This document shows, piece by piece, positions 13,401 through 28,400 of a DNA stretch of 64,000 bases. The position numbers and the translations under genes were made by a program. The DNA lies in assembly GCF_040115645.1 (NCBI RefSeq), contig NC_089562.1, forward strand, positions 1,240,001 to 1,304,000, written 5' to 3'. This DNA comes from Euwallacea fornicatus. Taxonomy: Eukaryota > Arthropoda > Insecta > Coleoptera > Curculionidae. How positions within the stretch are numbered: position 1 is the stretch's first letter; the number at the start of each line of letters is the position of its first letter. The notes beneath the pieces are model-generated. The model saw nothing but the letters and a program-made list of their open reading frames with translations, was not told the origin of the DNA and searched no databases.

Positions 13401-16400
13401 AAATGCCCGGAGTGTTGCGGATCGTATTGCGATACAATAATGTGATTCCTCAGTTTTTCAACGGTATTAACTGGTGTAATGTAAACTAAGCTTTTTGATT
13501 GATCCTATGAAAAAATATATACATTTAGATCTGGAGACCGACGTGACCAAACTGGTGGTCCAATTGTTGTGATTCTAAAACGCTAATTTTCCCAGTGGCG
13601 TAAAAGTCAGGGAAAAAATCTTACGTAACCCTGAGAAATCTCCGCCTCTAGCAGATGGAAAAAATTTTGAAGTAGCACTCAAAAAGAAACTAATATTAAT
13701 GATAATAAGTGCACAAAGTCTGAATTCTGTATCTCAAATGATTCCTGAGATATCGTCAAAAAACTGAAAAAAAAAAAACTTTTTTGACAGCCTGTATCTC
13801 GAAAACGGTGCGTTTCCGAATCTATGTTAATGGGAACTTTTTTTCTTGTACTTAATCAAAGAATCACACCCTTTATTTTCTCATATACGTTCTAAAACAC
13901 CTTGTATAGTAGTAACTGAGTATTGTGAACGTGACTTGAAATCTTTCGGTCCAGATGAATAGTCAAATCATATAAAAGTAAAATTTATTATTTTGTACAA
14001 TATTCATTGTGTTCTAACAAAAATCAGTTTCAGCATATCTATTTTTAAATGGCTGCATTAAGTGGCATACTGTGGATATTGCAAAATCTAGAATTCCGTT
14101 TCGTGGTCATGCGGTAATCGGATTAGGCCAGCCGAAATCTATCGGCACATATCACTTCCTATATATGCATAGAAATGGCGTTTTATTATACCTCAAGGTA
14201 TACCAGCTGCGGGATCATCGGCATTTTTGTGTATAGGAATATTTTATCGGAGCAATTGCGTTAGGATTTATTTTATTATTTCAGTTTATGCAGATTCATA
14301 ATGGCGCAATTTTGTTTAAAGGCCTCGGACGGAATATTAAGTTTTGTTTGCTTTGTCTCTGTCTCTTACTTTCCCGAGTTTCTGAGGGTCTAAGGGAGTT
14401 TTTTTTTTTAATTATTCAGAATAGGCTTTACGTGCGGTTATTAGAGCTTCACGCAGAGAAAATGTAAACACTTTCCCTTTTATAAAGCGGAACATCGAAT
14501 ACAATATATTACCGTCATTACGGTTAAGATGTTTCGGGATAGATATATAGTCAAATACCCCTAAAAATTTCAGAGATGTTCCATTACCGTTCCGGAAAAT
14601 GTCTAATAAAAAATCATGACAACCTAACTTACCGTAACTTTGCTATAAACAAACTCTACGCAGGATTCCCCATTAGAGGGGTTCGGATGGACATTTCAAG
14701 AAGGCTGACTCGGTTTTATTTTCACGAATCTGAGCAACCAAGTTGAAATATCTTTTCGATTGTGTAATGTTCTCCATTTTAAGAGCTTTTGAAATGATTA
14801 AAATCCGAAAAATAGGAAACAATTGGGACATTTTCCAACGTGGCCTCTATTGAGCTTCCCCCAAGCACCAATTAATCCTGAGAGCGTATATGCAATCATG
14901 TTGAGATAGAGCTGAACCCGCTGTTATTAAACGGAAAATAATGAATAAAGTGCTCAAATTCGCCAGATGTAGATATTATTCTGAGGGATATATGGCGCAA
15001 TTACTAAACAAAGGCAGCAATACACACGCATCCGAGCGACAAGGGTAGTAATTTCCCGAGGGAGATTTTTACTCTCTTATCTGGAAAAAGCTTATCTACA
15101 ACGCACCAAAAGGGTTAGAGGAGTGAAGAGAATAAATACTTAACCAAACACTCAACCGGTCCGTGTCGTATTAAACACACAAACGATTTGTTTGGACAGT
15201 CAAAAGCAAATGTTGCGGCCAACGGAAAGGGACACACAAAGGGCTGTATTCGGTAATAATGGCGACTTGATAGAGCCATTGTGGTCTCACAATGGCTTCA
15301 GTGATGGTGACACGACTCGGCTAGTCTAGGGATGAAGAAAAGTCAGTTCAGCTGGATCTTTTTTCCTAAAAGAAATCTGCGTCTTTGGTAATGATACAAT
15401 TTTGAAATAACGCAATGCGATGATGCCAAGGAACATAGTAATTTTTTTGGCATAGCGACTGCAAGAATATGAATTTTTAGACGAGGAATGATGAATTTTT
15501 TATTAGTTTTTAAGGTTTCTATTTTTATTTTCACGTTTTTTCGTATATAAAACTGAGAATGCATCAAAGATCTATAAACATATAGAAATTTAGACCTTTA
15601 GACTGTAATTGTAGAGAAATACGAACCAATTTTCCTAAATCTTGCACAGAACTCCAAAATATGATGAAGTTTCATGATTGCTAATATTGGAAAATACAGT
15701 TTTCTCGGATGATCTCAATGGTCAACATTACCGTGTCCTATACCAGAATATAATTAATCATTCGGCCTACGTCCTTTGAATTCAAAATTATTTGATATTA
15801 ATTTTTTTTGCATCGAAATTCCTTTTGAATGCATAAATTCCAATATTTATTGTTATATAGATATATTATAACGTCCCTATGAAGATTGAAACTAGCTCTC
15901 AGTGGTGGCGGACGTCTCTGTCTCTATTACAAACTAAATTACAGGCCTCAGTCAACATTCGTAAAATTTCTAAAAATCTCACTGACGCGTCACTGTCTTC
16001 AATTAAATTTTCTTCGATATCTTTCTTCAAGATTGTTGCGAATTAAACCTAGTTTGCGTGGGTCATTAAGGTTACCTTTGTTAACGGTTATATTGATTCG
16101 CAGATAAAGGAGGTATCGGCGGTCATAGATTGAAAATCGGAAAAAGTAGGCCCTTTTGCAAGTTTCCAGTAAAATACAGTTATTTAGGCTATTAAACTTT
16201 TTTTTAAAACTAAACCGTCTACTTTTGCAATTAAAAACGATTTAAATCAGCTTATTGTCATCTCTACCCTCTACATCATGCAGGTCCATTTACCTAAAGC
16301 TTCGTGTTTACAGCAATACTGATTAAAATAAAAAGCGAATACAATCTAAATTTGTGTTATTTATTATAAACCGTAATTTTCAAAATGTGTTGTTTTTCAA

Positions 16401-19400
16401 TATACCGAATGTTATTTTTATCATCTTCCGTAGTATCGAAAAACCAGCAATTCCGAACGACTGTTTGGATTTCCATCGAATGTTGTTGGTAAATTGCGAA
16501 GAAAAACGACCGGTCCGTTATTTAAAATAAACTGAAACGAGCCTACATCTATTTCGTGTTTTGCCAATTTACAAAATGGAAGTGCATTAAACAAATTTGC
16601 TCCCTGGTCCGATATACTGCAAATAATCGACCGTTCCAAATCAAATTAGTTTACCTATGGCGGGTGGTTTTTGCCTCGGTGTTATCCATTTTCATTTCGA
16701 CGAAATTTTCACCGAACAGAAGTGGCATTTCAAGATCTACGTATTTCACGTTCAAGCACATCTCCGACTAACTATGAAGCCTACGAAATATTTCTCTTTT
16801 ACCAGGTACGTTTAATTAAATTTGCAAAGAAGGAAGGAATTCCAACAGAAGAATGTTCATTCCTTTAGAGCGAGCTTTGGTTTTTCCATATTGAGCTTTT
16901 CGAGTGCAACCTTTATTAGATCAAGAGAACTCGCACACCAGCATTTATTAGCGTAGGCAAGGAAATTGAACAGTTACACAAAATCTTATTGAAATAAATG
17001 AACTACTCCTACGATTGCTATCACTTTGAACTGTAAAATTTATATCGCTCTGAATTTATATAGAAATTTCTGAATTTCTTCCCAAGCTTCTCGATACGAA
17101 TATAATAAAAAATCAAGCCAATCTTCAGTTCGTTGATCAACAAAAAAGGAGTTTCTGTATTAGTTTTCATTTTTTCCTAAACTTATTTATTGTAAAGGAG
17201 AACTAAACTTAACAGAATTACATTCTAGAATGGGGTGTTTTGCTTTTTGGGAAAATTTGAGCAATTTGCGAAAACTACTGTGCAGAATGGAAGTTCTCCT
17301 GATCGACGTACTCGAAACTCTTATGCAAGATATTTTCTATTCTCGCAGAAAATTAAGAACCGAAAACTGAAATAAAAATACAGGAACGGCTTCATAATAA
17401 AATGGGAAGTTCATTAATAGAAACTCACAAAAAAGTTTCATTATAAAATCTGAAAAGGAAAGAAAACCGAGGTAAAAATACAGGACCTACGTTCCAGATA
17501 GGGATTTTTATTGATATGAACTCTCAGAAAAGTTTCATTAGGAAATCTGAGAAATAATGTGGAAACTGTTGGTTAGTATGCGACTTCTTGATAAAGCTAC
17601 TCAGAGAATTTTCCCTATTGTAGCATTCAGTAGGTATACTCTAAAAATCATTGGCGTATGGCAAGATTTCAAGATTCCATTTGCATGGTTTGTTGGCCGG
17701 TTCTTAATCGAAGTAGATTGTGATCTCCTAGAATAATAACATAGAACGCTTTTCAAATTATAGTTCATCATAATATCTTACAGTCAGTGGCGGGCGAGGA
17801 GTAATATTTCCTCCACAGCAGATGATTTGTCTGAGGCAGACGTTTGACTAATTTTATGCAAACAAATCCCCATGTCTCGTTTTATCTTAAATATAATATA
17901 TAGGCCTCTGTCTCAAGGATAAGGAGCAGTAAATTGCCTTTGGGAAAAAATCATCGCTGTTAAAAGAGGAAATTTAAGAGATAAATGTTTGCTATTAATT
18001 TAAGCGACTGCATTTCCGACAGCAATTAATTTAAATTAGAAAAAGCGTATATTCAACATTAAGGAAGAAATATTTTCCGTTTAACTACCGCAATTATTGT
18101 ATACTTGATACTATGGGACTAATCTGATACAAGCAGTTCTGATTATATCCTCCAATTGCGCCTTGCAAGTAACAGCAATTATACTAATGGATTCCGAAAT
18201 GGCGTTTCCATTTGTCCCGATAAAAAGATTTTGCGCTTTTTGCATAAACGACGCCGGCGTCAGTCTCCAGCGGCCCTTTTTGCCACCTTTTCAGGAATAC
18301 GTTTCCTCTTAGACGGCTCGATATAAAGGGTTGGGATCCGCTGCAAATAAACGGAATTGCCTTTTCTTAAGCGCTCAACTTCAAAATATTGATAAAGGAC
18401 TCGTGTTTCTGCTTTACAGATATCACACAAAAGACATACAATAAAAATGAGAAAACTTTTTGAACAAAGTAAATCTGAACTATATTCATTTATACTGTTG
18501 GAATTTTTTACGAGATGCACAGATTCGAACGCAGTATGACTTAATAAAGGATGCAGATTCTCATTTTTAAATTACTTGAAAATATTGTTTGAATGCAGGA
18601 CAACATTTTTAATTGCTTTTTTAGGAATCCAATCTACCAAACCTTCAAAAATTGGCTGCTATCCAATCTGGTAATCCCTTGAAATGCCTCCCGTTAACTC
18701 AATATACTCTACCGCTTCTGCCCTTTTTTGTTTGACCTAATCTGTTTGCGTTTCTTGTACTTTCGGGGCCAATATTTGCTTGGCTAGTATGCATTTTTAG
18801 TTTGATTTGGTGATGCACCACCGATCCCGATTTAATTACAAGATGCCCGAACCAGACAAAAACTACCGGCATAAAATTATTTATTTTCCAGAGTCAGTCG
18901 GTTGTACCATTAATAATCCTTTCTCCTGTGTAATCGTCCATCTTCCTCGCTGATAATGACGTAAGCATGTCTTCGACATCTCCGACTCCGGTCTGGAACA
19001 ATTAGATTTTAGGAAAACATTTACCCTGATTAATAGCGATGTTACGTCGGACAATGTTATGTTTGAGCTTGGATCTGACGTTCGCAATTTAACAAAACCG
19101 GTCCCGTGTTCCGAAGAAATTTGTTTCGTTTTTAACTCAGATTAATTGAGTTTGGCAGGTACATCGCTCCATTAAAGCCTCAATCTTTCAAGGAGTAAAA
19201 CAACTCCATTAAAATTCCAATAGATTTTGTTTTGTATTAAATTTTCAAAAACTTTCTTCCATCCAAGTCTAAAATAACAACAAGCCATTGTTGCGGCGCA
19301 CAAAAGAAGTGGCGAAAATGATATTGAAGCTCGAGCACTCGAGGCTAAAAAGTTTCTAGTTCTGGCTTTTTCTGACTCCAATTTGAGAAACTTTGTTCGG

Positions 19401-22400
19401 GTTAGTGGTCGCAATTAACGTCGCTCTCAAAGCTCCTTATGTAAATAGTCCCCCTTGAATTATACAGGAGCGAATTTGCAATGGAGTTCAAGATTACTCG
19501 CTTTCGTCATTTATTTTTTTATCGAGAGGGTCAATTTATTTTTCATGCTCAAAGTAATCCCAACTTTTAAGCCGATTAGTGTTGTCTATTGTCAGAGTCT
19601 TCATACAAAAAAAAAATTAAAAAAAAAAAAAAAAGGATTTGCGTAAAAATGAAACGTGACTTTTTGAAAACAAAATTTTCGACAAAACACCATCGGTTAT
19701 CAATTAAAAACAAATGTAAACCATGAGACTAGTCCATCACGGCCTGTGTGAATTATCGCCAAATGAACGCAATTTTATTCAATGCGCGAGAGATTTAATT
19801 AAACCTATTTCAAATTGGTTAGTCTCGAACCACTCCAACTACCCCAGAATGCATAAAATAGTTAAAATATAGGGTATGGAGTATTATTAGATAGATAAAA
19901 TTTAGTATTTATAGCCCATGAGCATTGAAATTCCATTATATGAGCACGTAATGTGTTTACGCCTTTGAAATATTCAAATATCGAAGGGAAATCTAATCGA
20001 GGGGGGCGAAATTGTAAATAATGTAGAATTAAATGGTGAGGTACAATGAAATTTTAAGTGCAGAGAAATAATTCCAATGATACATTAATATGCACATTGC
20101 TATTGCAATTTGTATAGTGCATTAAAAATGAGCGCAATTGGAAGAATTTATCAAACCGAAACTAATACGAACTAACACTAATCCGGTTCAAACGGTCCAA
20201 TTCCTAATTTTTAAATGCGCAACTTGAATTGCCCTTTAAACCATGCGGGTTTCATTATTGCTGCAACTTCGTATTGGGACCGAAACTTCTATTTTCTATT
20301 TTCGACAACGTTTATAAAAGCGGGGTTCAATTTGCAGTCCGAGTAATGAAAATCAGGGCCGAAACAGGGCAGTTTCTTTATGTTTAAATCTAAAATCTAA
20401 ATATTACTCCCTATGCATGCAAGAAAGATTCGAACTTCTTGTTCAATTTAGAAGTTTCGTAGACTTCGTAAGGCGCTACAAAAAAACACGCCACAAATTC
20501 TCATCAAAGATCACAGGATAGGAATTTTTATAGATTAATGAATTTTAGTGAATTTAGTAAATTCTAAAAATCGATTAATATATGTATAGTTATGCAACTA
20601 TTTGAAAGCATGGTTTAAGGAAAGCTCGAACTACTCAAAAACCTATGAAGATATCTAAAGGAAGGTGTATTAGAAAATTGCTCCTTATCATTGATAGGTT
20701 CTTAATATTCATCAATACACAAGATGTCCCATGGAAAAAATCAAACTGCCAGTTCTTAAAGCGAATAATGGCAAAAAATGGTTTTAATAAAATTTGAAAA
20801 TGTGGTTTCATAAGCTCTTAAATTTCGAAGAGATTAAACGCCTCTAGAAATTCCACCGATACGTCCCTGTTGTGAGTCAAATTAACTTGAAAATTTGGGT
20901 ATTTCTAGAAGCGTTTTCTGTTGATGCTGAAATATGTATTATACTCAGACAGTTAGACATTATTTTAAGTTATATTTAGATCTGAACAACTTTTGGAAAA
21001 TGTCTAGTAGAAATCCTATTTCTACGTCCCTGTTTGAAATAAAACGGACTTTAAATTTTGAATTTTCGCAGAGAAAACCGAAGCATGCTATTTATATTCC
21101 AGTTGGTGAAATAGACGATATTTTAAATTGTGATTTAATGAGCTTAAACATTGTGAAATTAAAAGTTAACCTAAAATTCATAAAAAAAACATATCGAGAA
21201 GCCACTGCCATGAATCAAATTAAGCTTGAAATTTAAATATTTGGAAAGAGCGCTTTCAGTTTGAAATATTTATTAGTCAGTGGCGTAAACCCATTGTTAA
21301 ATTTGGTTTCGATCAGAATAGCGGTTGTTAGAAACTTTACTGATCCGCCCCTGTCATGAATTTTATTAAAATAAATATTTTTTAATTCTGGAGATTTATT
21401 TAAAACTCTCGCTACAGATTAGCCTGAAAAGGATTCTACCAAAAACCAAATTTTATTTACAATTGGAAAAGGGTGAATTTTACAAGAGATGATTTACATA
21501 TATGTACATATGAATTACAGAATAGATGCAGTCTTCCATTAAAAACACAGAATTTAGTTAAAACAATTAAAGCAAATTTAGAAAATCGCATAAAACACTG
21601 AGCTCCATATGAAATTGTAGAGTTTTAGCGTTTACAATTCCGAACGGAAAAAACTTTCCAAAATTAGTCGGACCCTTCATGAGATATTAGGCAAATGCGC
21701 TATGCATAAAATCGAGGTTCAGAGCAGCTATTACTACATTTAAATATTCAATATTCCACATTGTCCTTTTCGAAACTATAATGAAATTTTCTTGAATGTT
21801 AATTACTAGATTTTCGTCACTGGCATTGACATTTTTTACATAAAATTTTCGAAAATCGTTACTAGTTTTCAGTTTTTCCCGACGACAATGTAAGCGAAAT
21901 AGTGATATTTTCTTTAGAAGCGAGTGTTTAAGATGAAATACGTTTTTTCTTTTTATCCCAGAAAAGAGGCGTGATGGAGGAGATATATCGCTTCCCCAGG
22001 GTATCGATATTTAATTAGGGTTAAAGAGGCTAATCCATTTTATTCTCCGGCTAAAACTTGAGTATTATCCAGTGTCTAAGGTTTCTTTTGTCGCATCCAC
22101 AAAGTTATGCTAGAGCTTAAATCAATTAATATCTCGTGTTCCACTAAACAAGCTAATTAATAACGACGATAATTAATAATATAGCTGGAAAAATCGCCGT
22201 GTACGAAAATAAGATAAATTCCCATCGAAAACATAATAAATTATAAACAGACCGTGTACAAAACATCAACGGCACACACGCATTCGCCACATCGAAACGA
22301 ATTTTATGTGTGCTGTGTACTGTGGGTACACTATGTTAAAATATGTATATATGGCGAAGCTAAACCGCATTTACCACAAAGTTATTAATAACTCTCATAA

Positions 22401-25400
22401 ATACGGGTTCCCATTAGTCAAAATTCCCGCCTAAACTTTGGCTTGTCTGACTATTCTAACGGAATAATTCCTTTAAGTGAAATTTACGGCGTTGTGGCAC
22501 GTTTCCGGATTCTCTAGATATTGTTATTTACTACCTTCTGGGGACGCCTTAATCGTCACTCCCATAAAAGCGATTTCAAATTAGCGAACTAATTATTTAA
22601 CCTATAATGACATAATACAAAACAAATTCCTCATCCGCTTATGTACGTCCAATACATCAATTTGCATACCATTATGTCGTATTTACATGCCAGCATTAGG
22701 CGGCTATTGAAGTTTATCAAAATATTATTAACAATTTTAGTTTAAGCATTTTGTCGATATTATTGTCGGACGATGGCCGACAACATTTTCCCACTCAGTC
22801 GTTTAATTAAAGTTGAAATTGAGGGACGAATAACGAGTAAATACGCGACATAAATTATCAATTGTCTATTATTTGTGGAAATGACAAACAATAATACTAA
22901 TTATGTTGAATAGGAAATTGGCAATTAAACGATGCATATCTTTTTAGCTGCTGCCAATAAAATCGGGGATTTTGCGGAGGATAAGTAAACAATATTCTGT
23001 ATATGCTGAAAGCGCCAAAGTGATTTTTTTAAGTGTTTTTTATTGATTTAGTTTGTTAATTTGACATATACTTCATTGTTTTCACACGTACACATTTATT
23101 TTGATGAGTTTGAGATGAAGATATACAACTGAGAAGCATTAATACCACCGAATTTGAAAATATGTTTTCACTACGAACTTTCAAATGTTTATAACATATT
23201 ATAATTTACTTTCCTTTGCATTTCTCAAGGATAATTCACATACAGATTTGAGTGTTTTTTTCGCAAGCGTAGAAAATCAGTCGACCGCCTTTTCGTCAAG
23301 AGATAACTTCTATGGCGTATGTAAATTTTTTAAAGACCGTTTTCCAACTCCGTTTAAAATACAGCGGCGTACTTTCACCTTACGTTTGTTGGGAGTCTAT
23401 TGCGTAGAATTTAAGTTTCTGTCCATATTGAAACAGAATACACTAGAATTACCTCCATAATTACACCACATATGTATGTAATCGCGAGTACGAGTAATTA
23501 CTCCCAACACCTTCTTGTTTACGTTCCAGGAGCAAACTCGGAGCTTAACTTCTGAACTAAAAATTTATTAGCAAACTTTGAAGCGTTCGTTGTAAGCTTG
23601 TACGCGAACTATCTTTGCATGTTAATAACAAACTGTGTTCACCTTGAGGCCTAAATAAAGGTTTCTGTTGTGGGAAACTTGATAAGGGTAGTGTATAACT
23701 TTGAACCGTGTCTTCTAATTGGAGAAGATTGTTCAAAACCTTAAGTTAAAAACGAATCAAGCGAAGTACGTGTTCGTATGTGAATGAAAAAGCCCTGATT
23801 GAGGTGAATTATTATAAGTCTTTTGCAACATTTTAAAACTCACGGCTGTATTCATTATGCAAATGGCCAGCTTTAGAATTTAAGGGTATTATTAGGATTT
23901 ATGCTTTTACGGTGTGTAAAATATGATTTTTTTTAATCCCTCTGCGTGCATGAATTTTCTAGGTACCTACATAACTTTGTTTCGCATTAGTTTTCATTTT
24001 GCATACTCTTTTTTTCCAATAATTCTATATTTACTACCTATACTCCCTACGTATTACCAAAATTACAAATGTAAATATAAAAAGGTTCCCTTCCAGGCTT
24101 CCGTTTCCGGTTGGGCGCGTCCCTTTAAAACACATCTCCAAATTATGCATACGTATGCAAATCCAACGCCGGGATTTATTCCCCGCTTTTTGCATGGCTT
24201 ATTTTCGGATTGTTATGAATATTTTCGGCAGCAACAAAAGTTACAATTTTATATTTTTACAACGACCACAACATAAAAGCTCTATTCCGAATTCTCTACA
24301 ACTTTCGTAGATATAAATTTCCACATTGAAACTCGTAGAATAGTTAAAGGAATTGTGCGCGGTTCTGAATTATCGATGCAAAGAAAACACACACACCCGC
24401 CGATGCTATTCTATGATTTCACTATGGAATCGAGTAAAACTATGTTATATCAGTTTGAATGAATTAGTTACGACCACAAGTCCGAAGCGAGTTTCTTTGC
24501 CAAGGGTGGGAATTCCGACGTTAAAGTAATGGCTACGTTTTGCTTTGTTTTGGGAAATATCGCAAAGTTCCTAGTATAATTTATTATTTTAATCAATGAA
24601 TAACAAGAGAATACTATTTATTTTGTTGCTGCCTTTGTGATATATTTTTATGTCAAATTAGAAACTAATTTTACTAAAATTTGAATGACGAAGTCACTGT
24701 TGGTTATTTTCAAAAATTCTCGAAAACCCCATTTTCTCAGGATTTCAAATTAAATTTTTTTCTAAATTAAAGGTCGCAATAATAAACGCACATTACGTAT
24801 GATCCAGAGTAAATTCTGTCAAATCGGAACTAAATATTCTTTTAGTTTAACCCTAGTGCATTTGCTATTAATTTGAAAAAAAGGCAACTAACATGGGAGA
24901 TCATCTCAATTCCAAAATCAGCTGGAATCCTTTAGTGGTTTTGACCAACTCTTAGCCTGGATTGTACTTAATGGAGCATCGCGTTAAATTAGCGAATGAA
25001 TCACATTATAATGGTACGTGTGTTGACCGTGGCGCACCAAACTCAGGTCCAATACTTTTACTATTGGTTTGAATTAAATGCTAAAAATATATAAGAACAT
25101 TTTTAGTGTATTTTGTTCAATATTTCCCCCACGACAGGTTTAATTTTGTGTTAAATTACTGAATGCGTCAGACAATAAATAATGGCGCATTAACTTTAAG
25201 TCTAGGCTCCAGTTACTTTTGAAATGAAAGTTACTAAAATTTGACAACATCGGAGTCCAAAACTAACTCGAAACTCTTAATGGATTTTGGTCTACTTTCA
25301 ACCTTCCACATGCTACTAAGTATTGTGTTAAATCAAGGAAAGTGTTTCATAATGAACAGTGACGGGCTCAGCGAAGGTCTAAACGTTTTATTATTAGTTT

Positions 25401-28400
25401 AAAAAAAATAAGATCCGAGTTCCAACCTGAATTTTTAAATTTATTTTCATCAACTCTTAACCTTAAATGCACGGCAATGCCAAGCTCATTCCCACAATCT
25501 TTACACTGATACTTTCTAAAAGTTATTAGAGTTTTATATTTGCTAATTCGGTGGTTAAAAGCTGAACGTATTGTAGTATTTGCCCTTCAAACGAAAAATT
25601 CCCTACGGTACAACTTTGACCATAAAATCCAATTTTTGGCTTAACAGCGCACATGGCTGGAAAGCTAATAAAAGAAAATTCGTTAATGGACAATTAGGTT
25701 CCGACCAATGGCGGGCGTGTAGGGTTGCAATAAAACGCACAAACAATTTGCCCCGATCGTAAACAGCAAATGTCGCCGCAGAATGAGATACACTGGGACC
25801 CCATCCGGCAATCATACACTTGATAGAGCCATTTTGGGTTGGACGCAATCATTCTTCGCTTTTTTTCTGTCTTTGTTTCAAATATTTTTCAACTAAACAT
25901 TCATGTCAGTCGTAAAACTACGCGGTAGTAATAAGAAGTCCCGCGATTTTATTTTCAAGAAAGCTTTCAGTATAAAACCCCCATCAGATAGAGAACAGAC
26001 AATGCGTGTGTATCTCGTTTGAGTTCACTAATTGCGCCGTTTCTCAGAATAATATCTAGAGAGATCTGCTAAACTAAAGCACTTACCATTGTTGAAGGTG
26101 ATAAGCTGACAGCCTCGGGTCTATGCGACTTTGTTATTTTGGTTTTCTTGCACGTATATGACCGTCTTTATTTCGATTAAATGAGGTGCGGATTTAGAAA
26201 CTGGGAAGCTGTGTAGTTTTTGAACCAAGCACAATTCTACATCTTTGAAGGAGTAATGGTAAAAAATTAATCCCGAGAGAGAGATGGGAAGGAATAAAAA
26301 ATAATGCATGTCAGTTAATTTTACTTTCCGCAATGCTTTAGGTTAGGAAGCGGCCATTCTTTTATATTAAGAAGATCCGGCAGCGTAAATAATATAAAAG
26401 AGCAAGATACATTGCCAGAATTAGTCTAAATGCTGTTTAAACCTCTTTTAAGCCATTTAGGTTCAAATAATCTGGCCGGTGCTATGCATTGAACGTTATC
26501 ACACTGAAGGGGTGTAAAGTTAAAGAAATGGCATTTTGGATTTGATTATGGAGAACCAACGCTGCTTCACCATGTAGCGTCGTGAAGGCGGAAGTTGCGT
26601 AATTTTCGTGGGTAAATTAAATTCTCTTTAAACCCGCAAAAAACGTAAAACTTTTCGAAAATTCTCAAGTACGAGTCAATTATTTTTTTTTATGTACAGG
26701 GTGAGTCGGGAGGATCGTGCCAAACTTCAGGAGCGTGTTGTACATGAAAAATAAATGTAAAAAAACTCTAATGTTATCCGATTTTCATTTGTTTACAAGT
26801 TATAGCGTAAATAAAATTAAAACATAAAATTTAAAAAATTTATAAATTTCATAAGAAATTGTGGTCGTGGTGGCTCTATTAGTTGGCCCCCAAGGTATCC
26901 AGACCTCACACCACTAGATTATTGTTTGTGGGGTTGGTTTAAAACTGAAGTGTACAGAGTAAAAGTGGACACTCAAGATGCACTAATTCGACGCATTAGA
27001 AATGCTGGAGCTGCCATTAAAGAAAGACATGAAGCAATCAGGAGCGCAACGAATGTCCTTCATAGACGAAACCGAAAATGTTTAGAAGTTAATGGTGATA
27101 TTTTTGAACATTTACTATGATATCCAAACGTTAATTTATGGAATTTCTTATGAAATTTATAAATTTTTTAAATTTTATGTTTTAATTTTATTTACGCTAT
27201 AACTTGTAAACAAACGAAAATCGGATAACGACATTTGAGTTTTTTTACATTTATTTTTCATGCACAACACGCTCCTGAAGTTTGGCACGATCCTCCCGAC
27301 TCACCCTGTATATTAGATGCGTGATATGTATTTAACGTTCGTTTGATATAATATATGTATGAACTAATAGAATTTTTAACGGCAACGCCACTTTATTATT
27401 TAGAGCGACGAAAGTGGGGAATTTCTTAATTTCGCCTAATTTAAATAATAAAAATGTTATTTGAGTTTGTAAATATTTATAAGAACGACATTTAAATTTT
27501 GTTTAATTGAAATTTAAAAATTTAGAACGACCAAGTTGTGAGGTATGAAGTTTCTAATTTCCGGAGCAACAAAAACTGCATAATCGTTTAAAACGATCGA
27601 GGTCGCGAGTTTTCTAATCGATGGCCCGAATTTTATATTTCGCATATTTACAACTCGAATAAATCCGTCGAATTACGAAATATTTATACGTAATATTCGA
27701 AATGCATCGTAAAATTCCGGAAATTTAAACCAAATCCTGACCTTTTAAGCCTCGCTCAGGACGTAACAAGTACTATTTAATATTTGTTAGACTTTCCGAC
27801 AATTCTAATACAACACCATGAAAACGAACGCGAAAGCGGCTTGCACTTGACTGCATAACACCACTTTCTCATAAACCATCCAACCATCGTAAATGGGCTC
27901 TGACTTTTCCTTTAGAGATTCCGACATTGAAAAAGCATAAAATGGGGGTATTCGTAGCCGAGAGTTGACGGCGATATTAAGTACGCGGCATGCACTCAAA
28001 TCTACTGTGTTCTGGAGGCGAATCGCACCAAAAGTGACAGGACATTGCGATGCTTTTATCGTCAAACGAAATAATTCTTTTTTTTACTTTTAAAAATCGA
28101 GGCCAACTCCGAGTTGGAAATATAAATCATCCCCGAAACAATATTTGACTTTAGAAATTTGAATAGGCAGATGGGAATCGGAGCCCGGGTCTAACAACAA
28201 TAATAATTAATAATAAAGGAGAAGTTATCAGGTGCGAACCCATCAAATTGTTATTAAGCCTATACCGTTCCGAATTAGCCACATCGGGATCGGTTTCGTA
28301 GCTAAGCTCGGCTATACGTTTCGGCCTTGCAAATCTATAATTCAGGTTTTGATTTACGCAGATTGTCGTTCGAAATTTGCTAATAGATTAAACAGACAGC

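Noticed and set aside
18260..18520. Minus-strand frame ending in a basic KRKRIPEKVAKRAAGD tail
   Set aside because: The tail looked like a possible exon, but there is no domain match and no adjoining exon in the 32.7-kb intron.
27805..28065. 86-codon minus-strand open frame
   Set aside because: The amino acid composition is plausible but it has no homology I recognise, no splice context and no neighbours.
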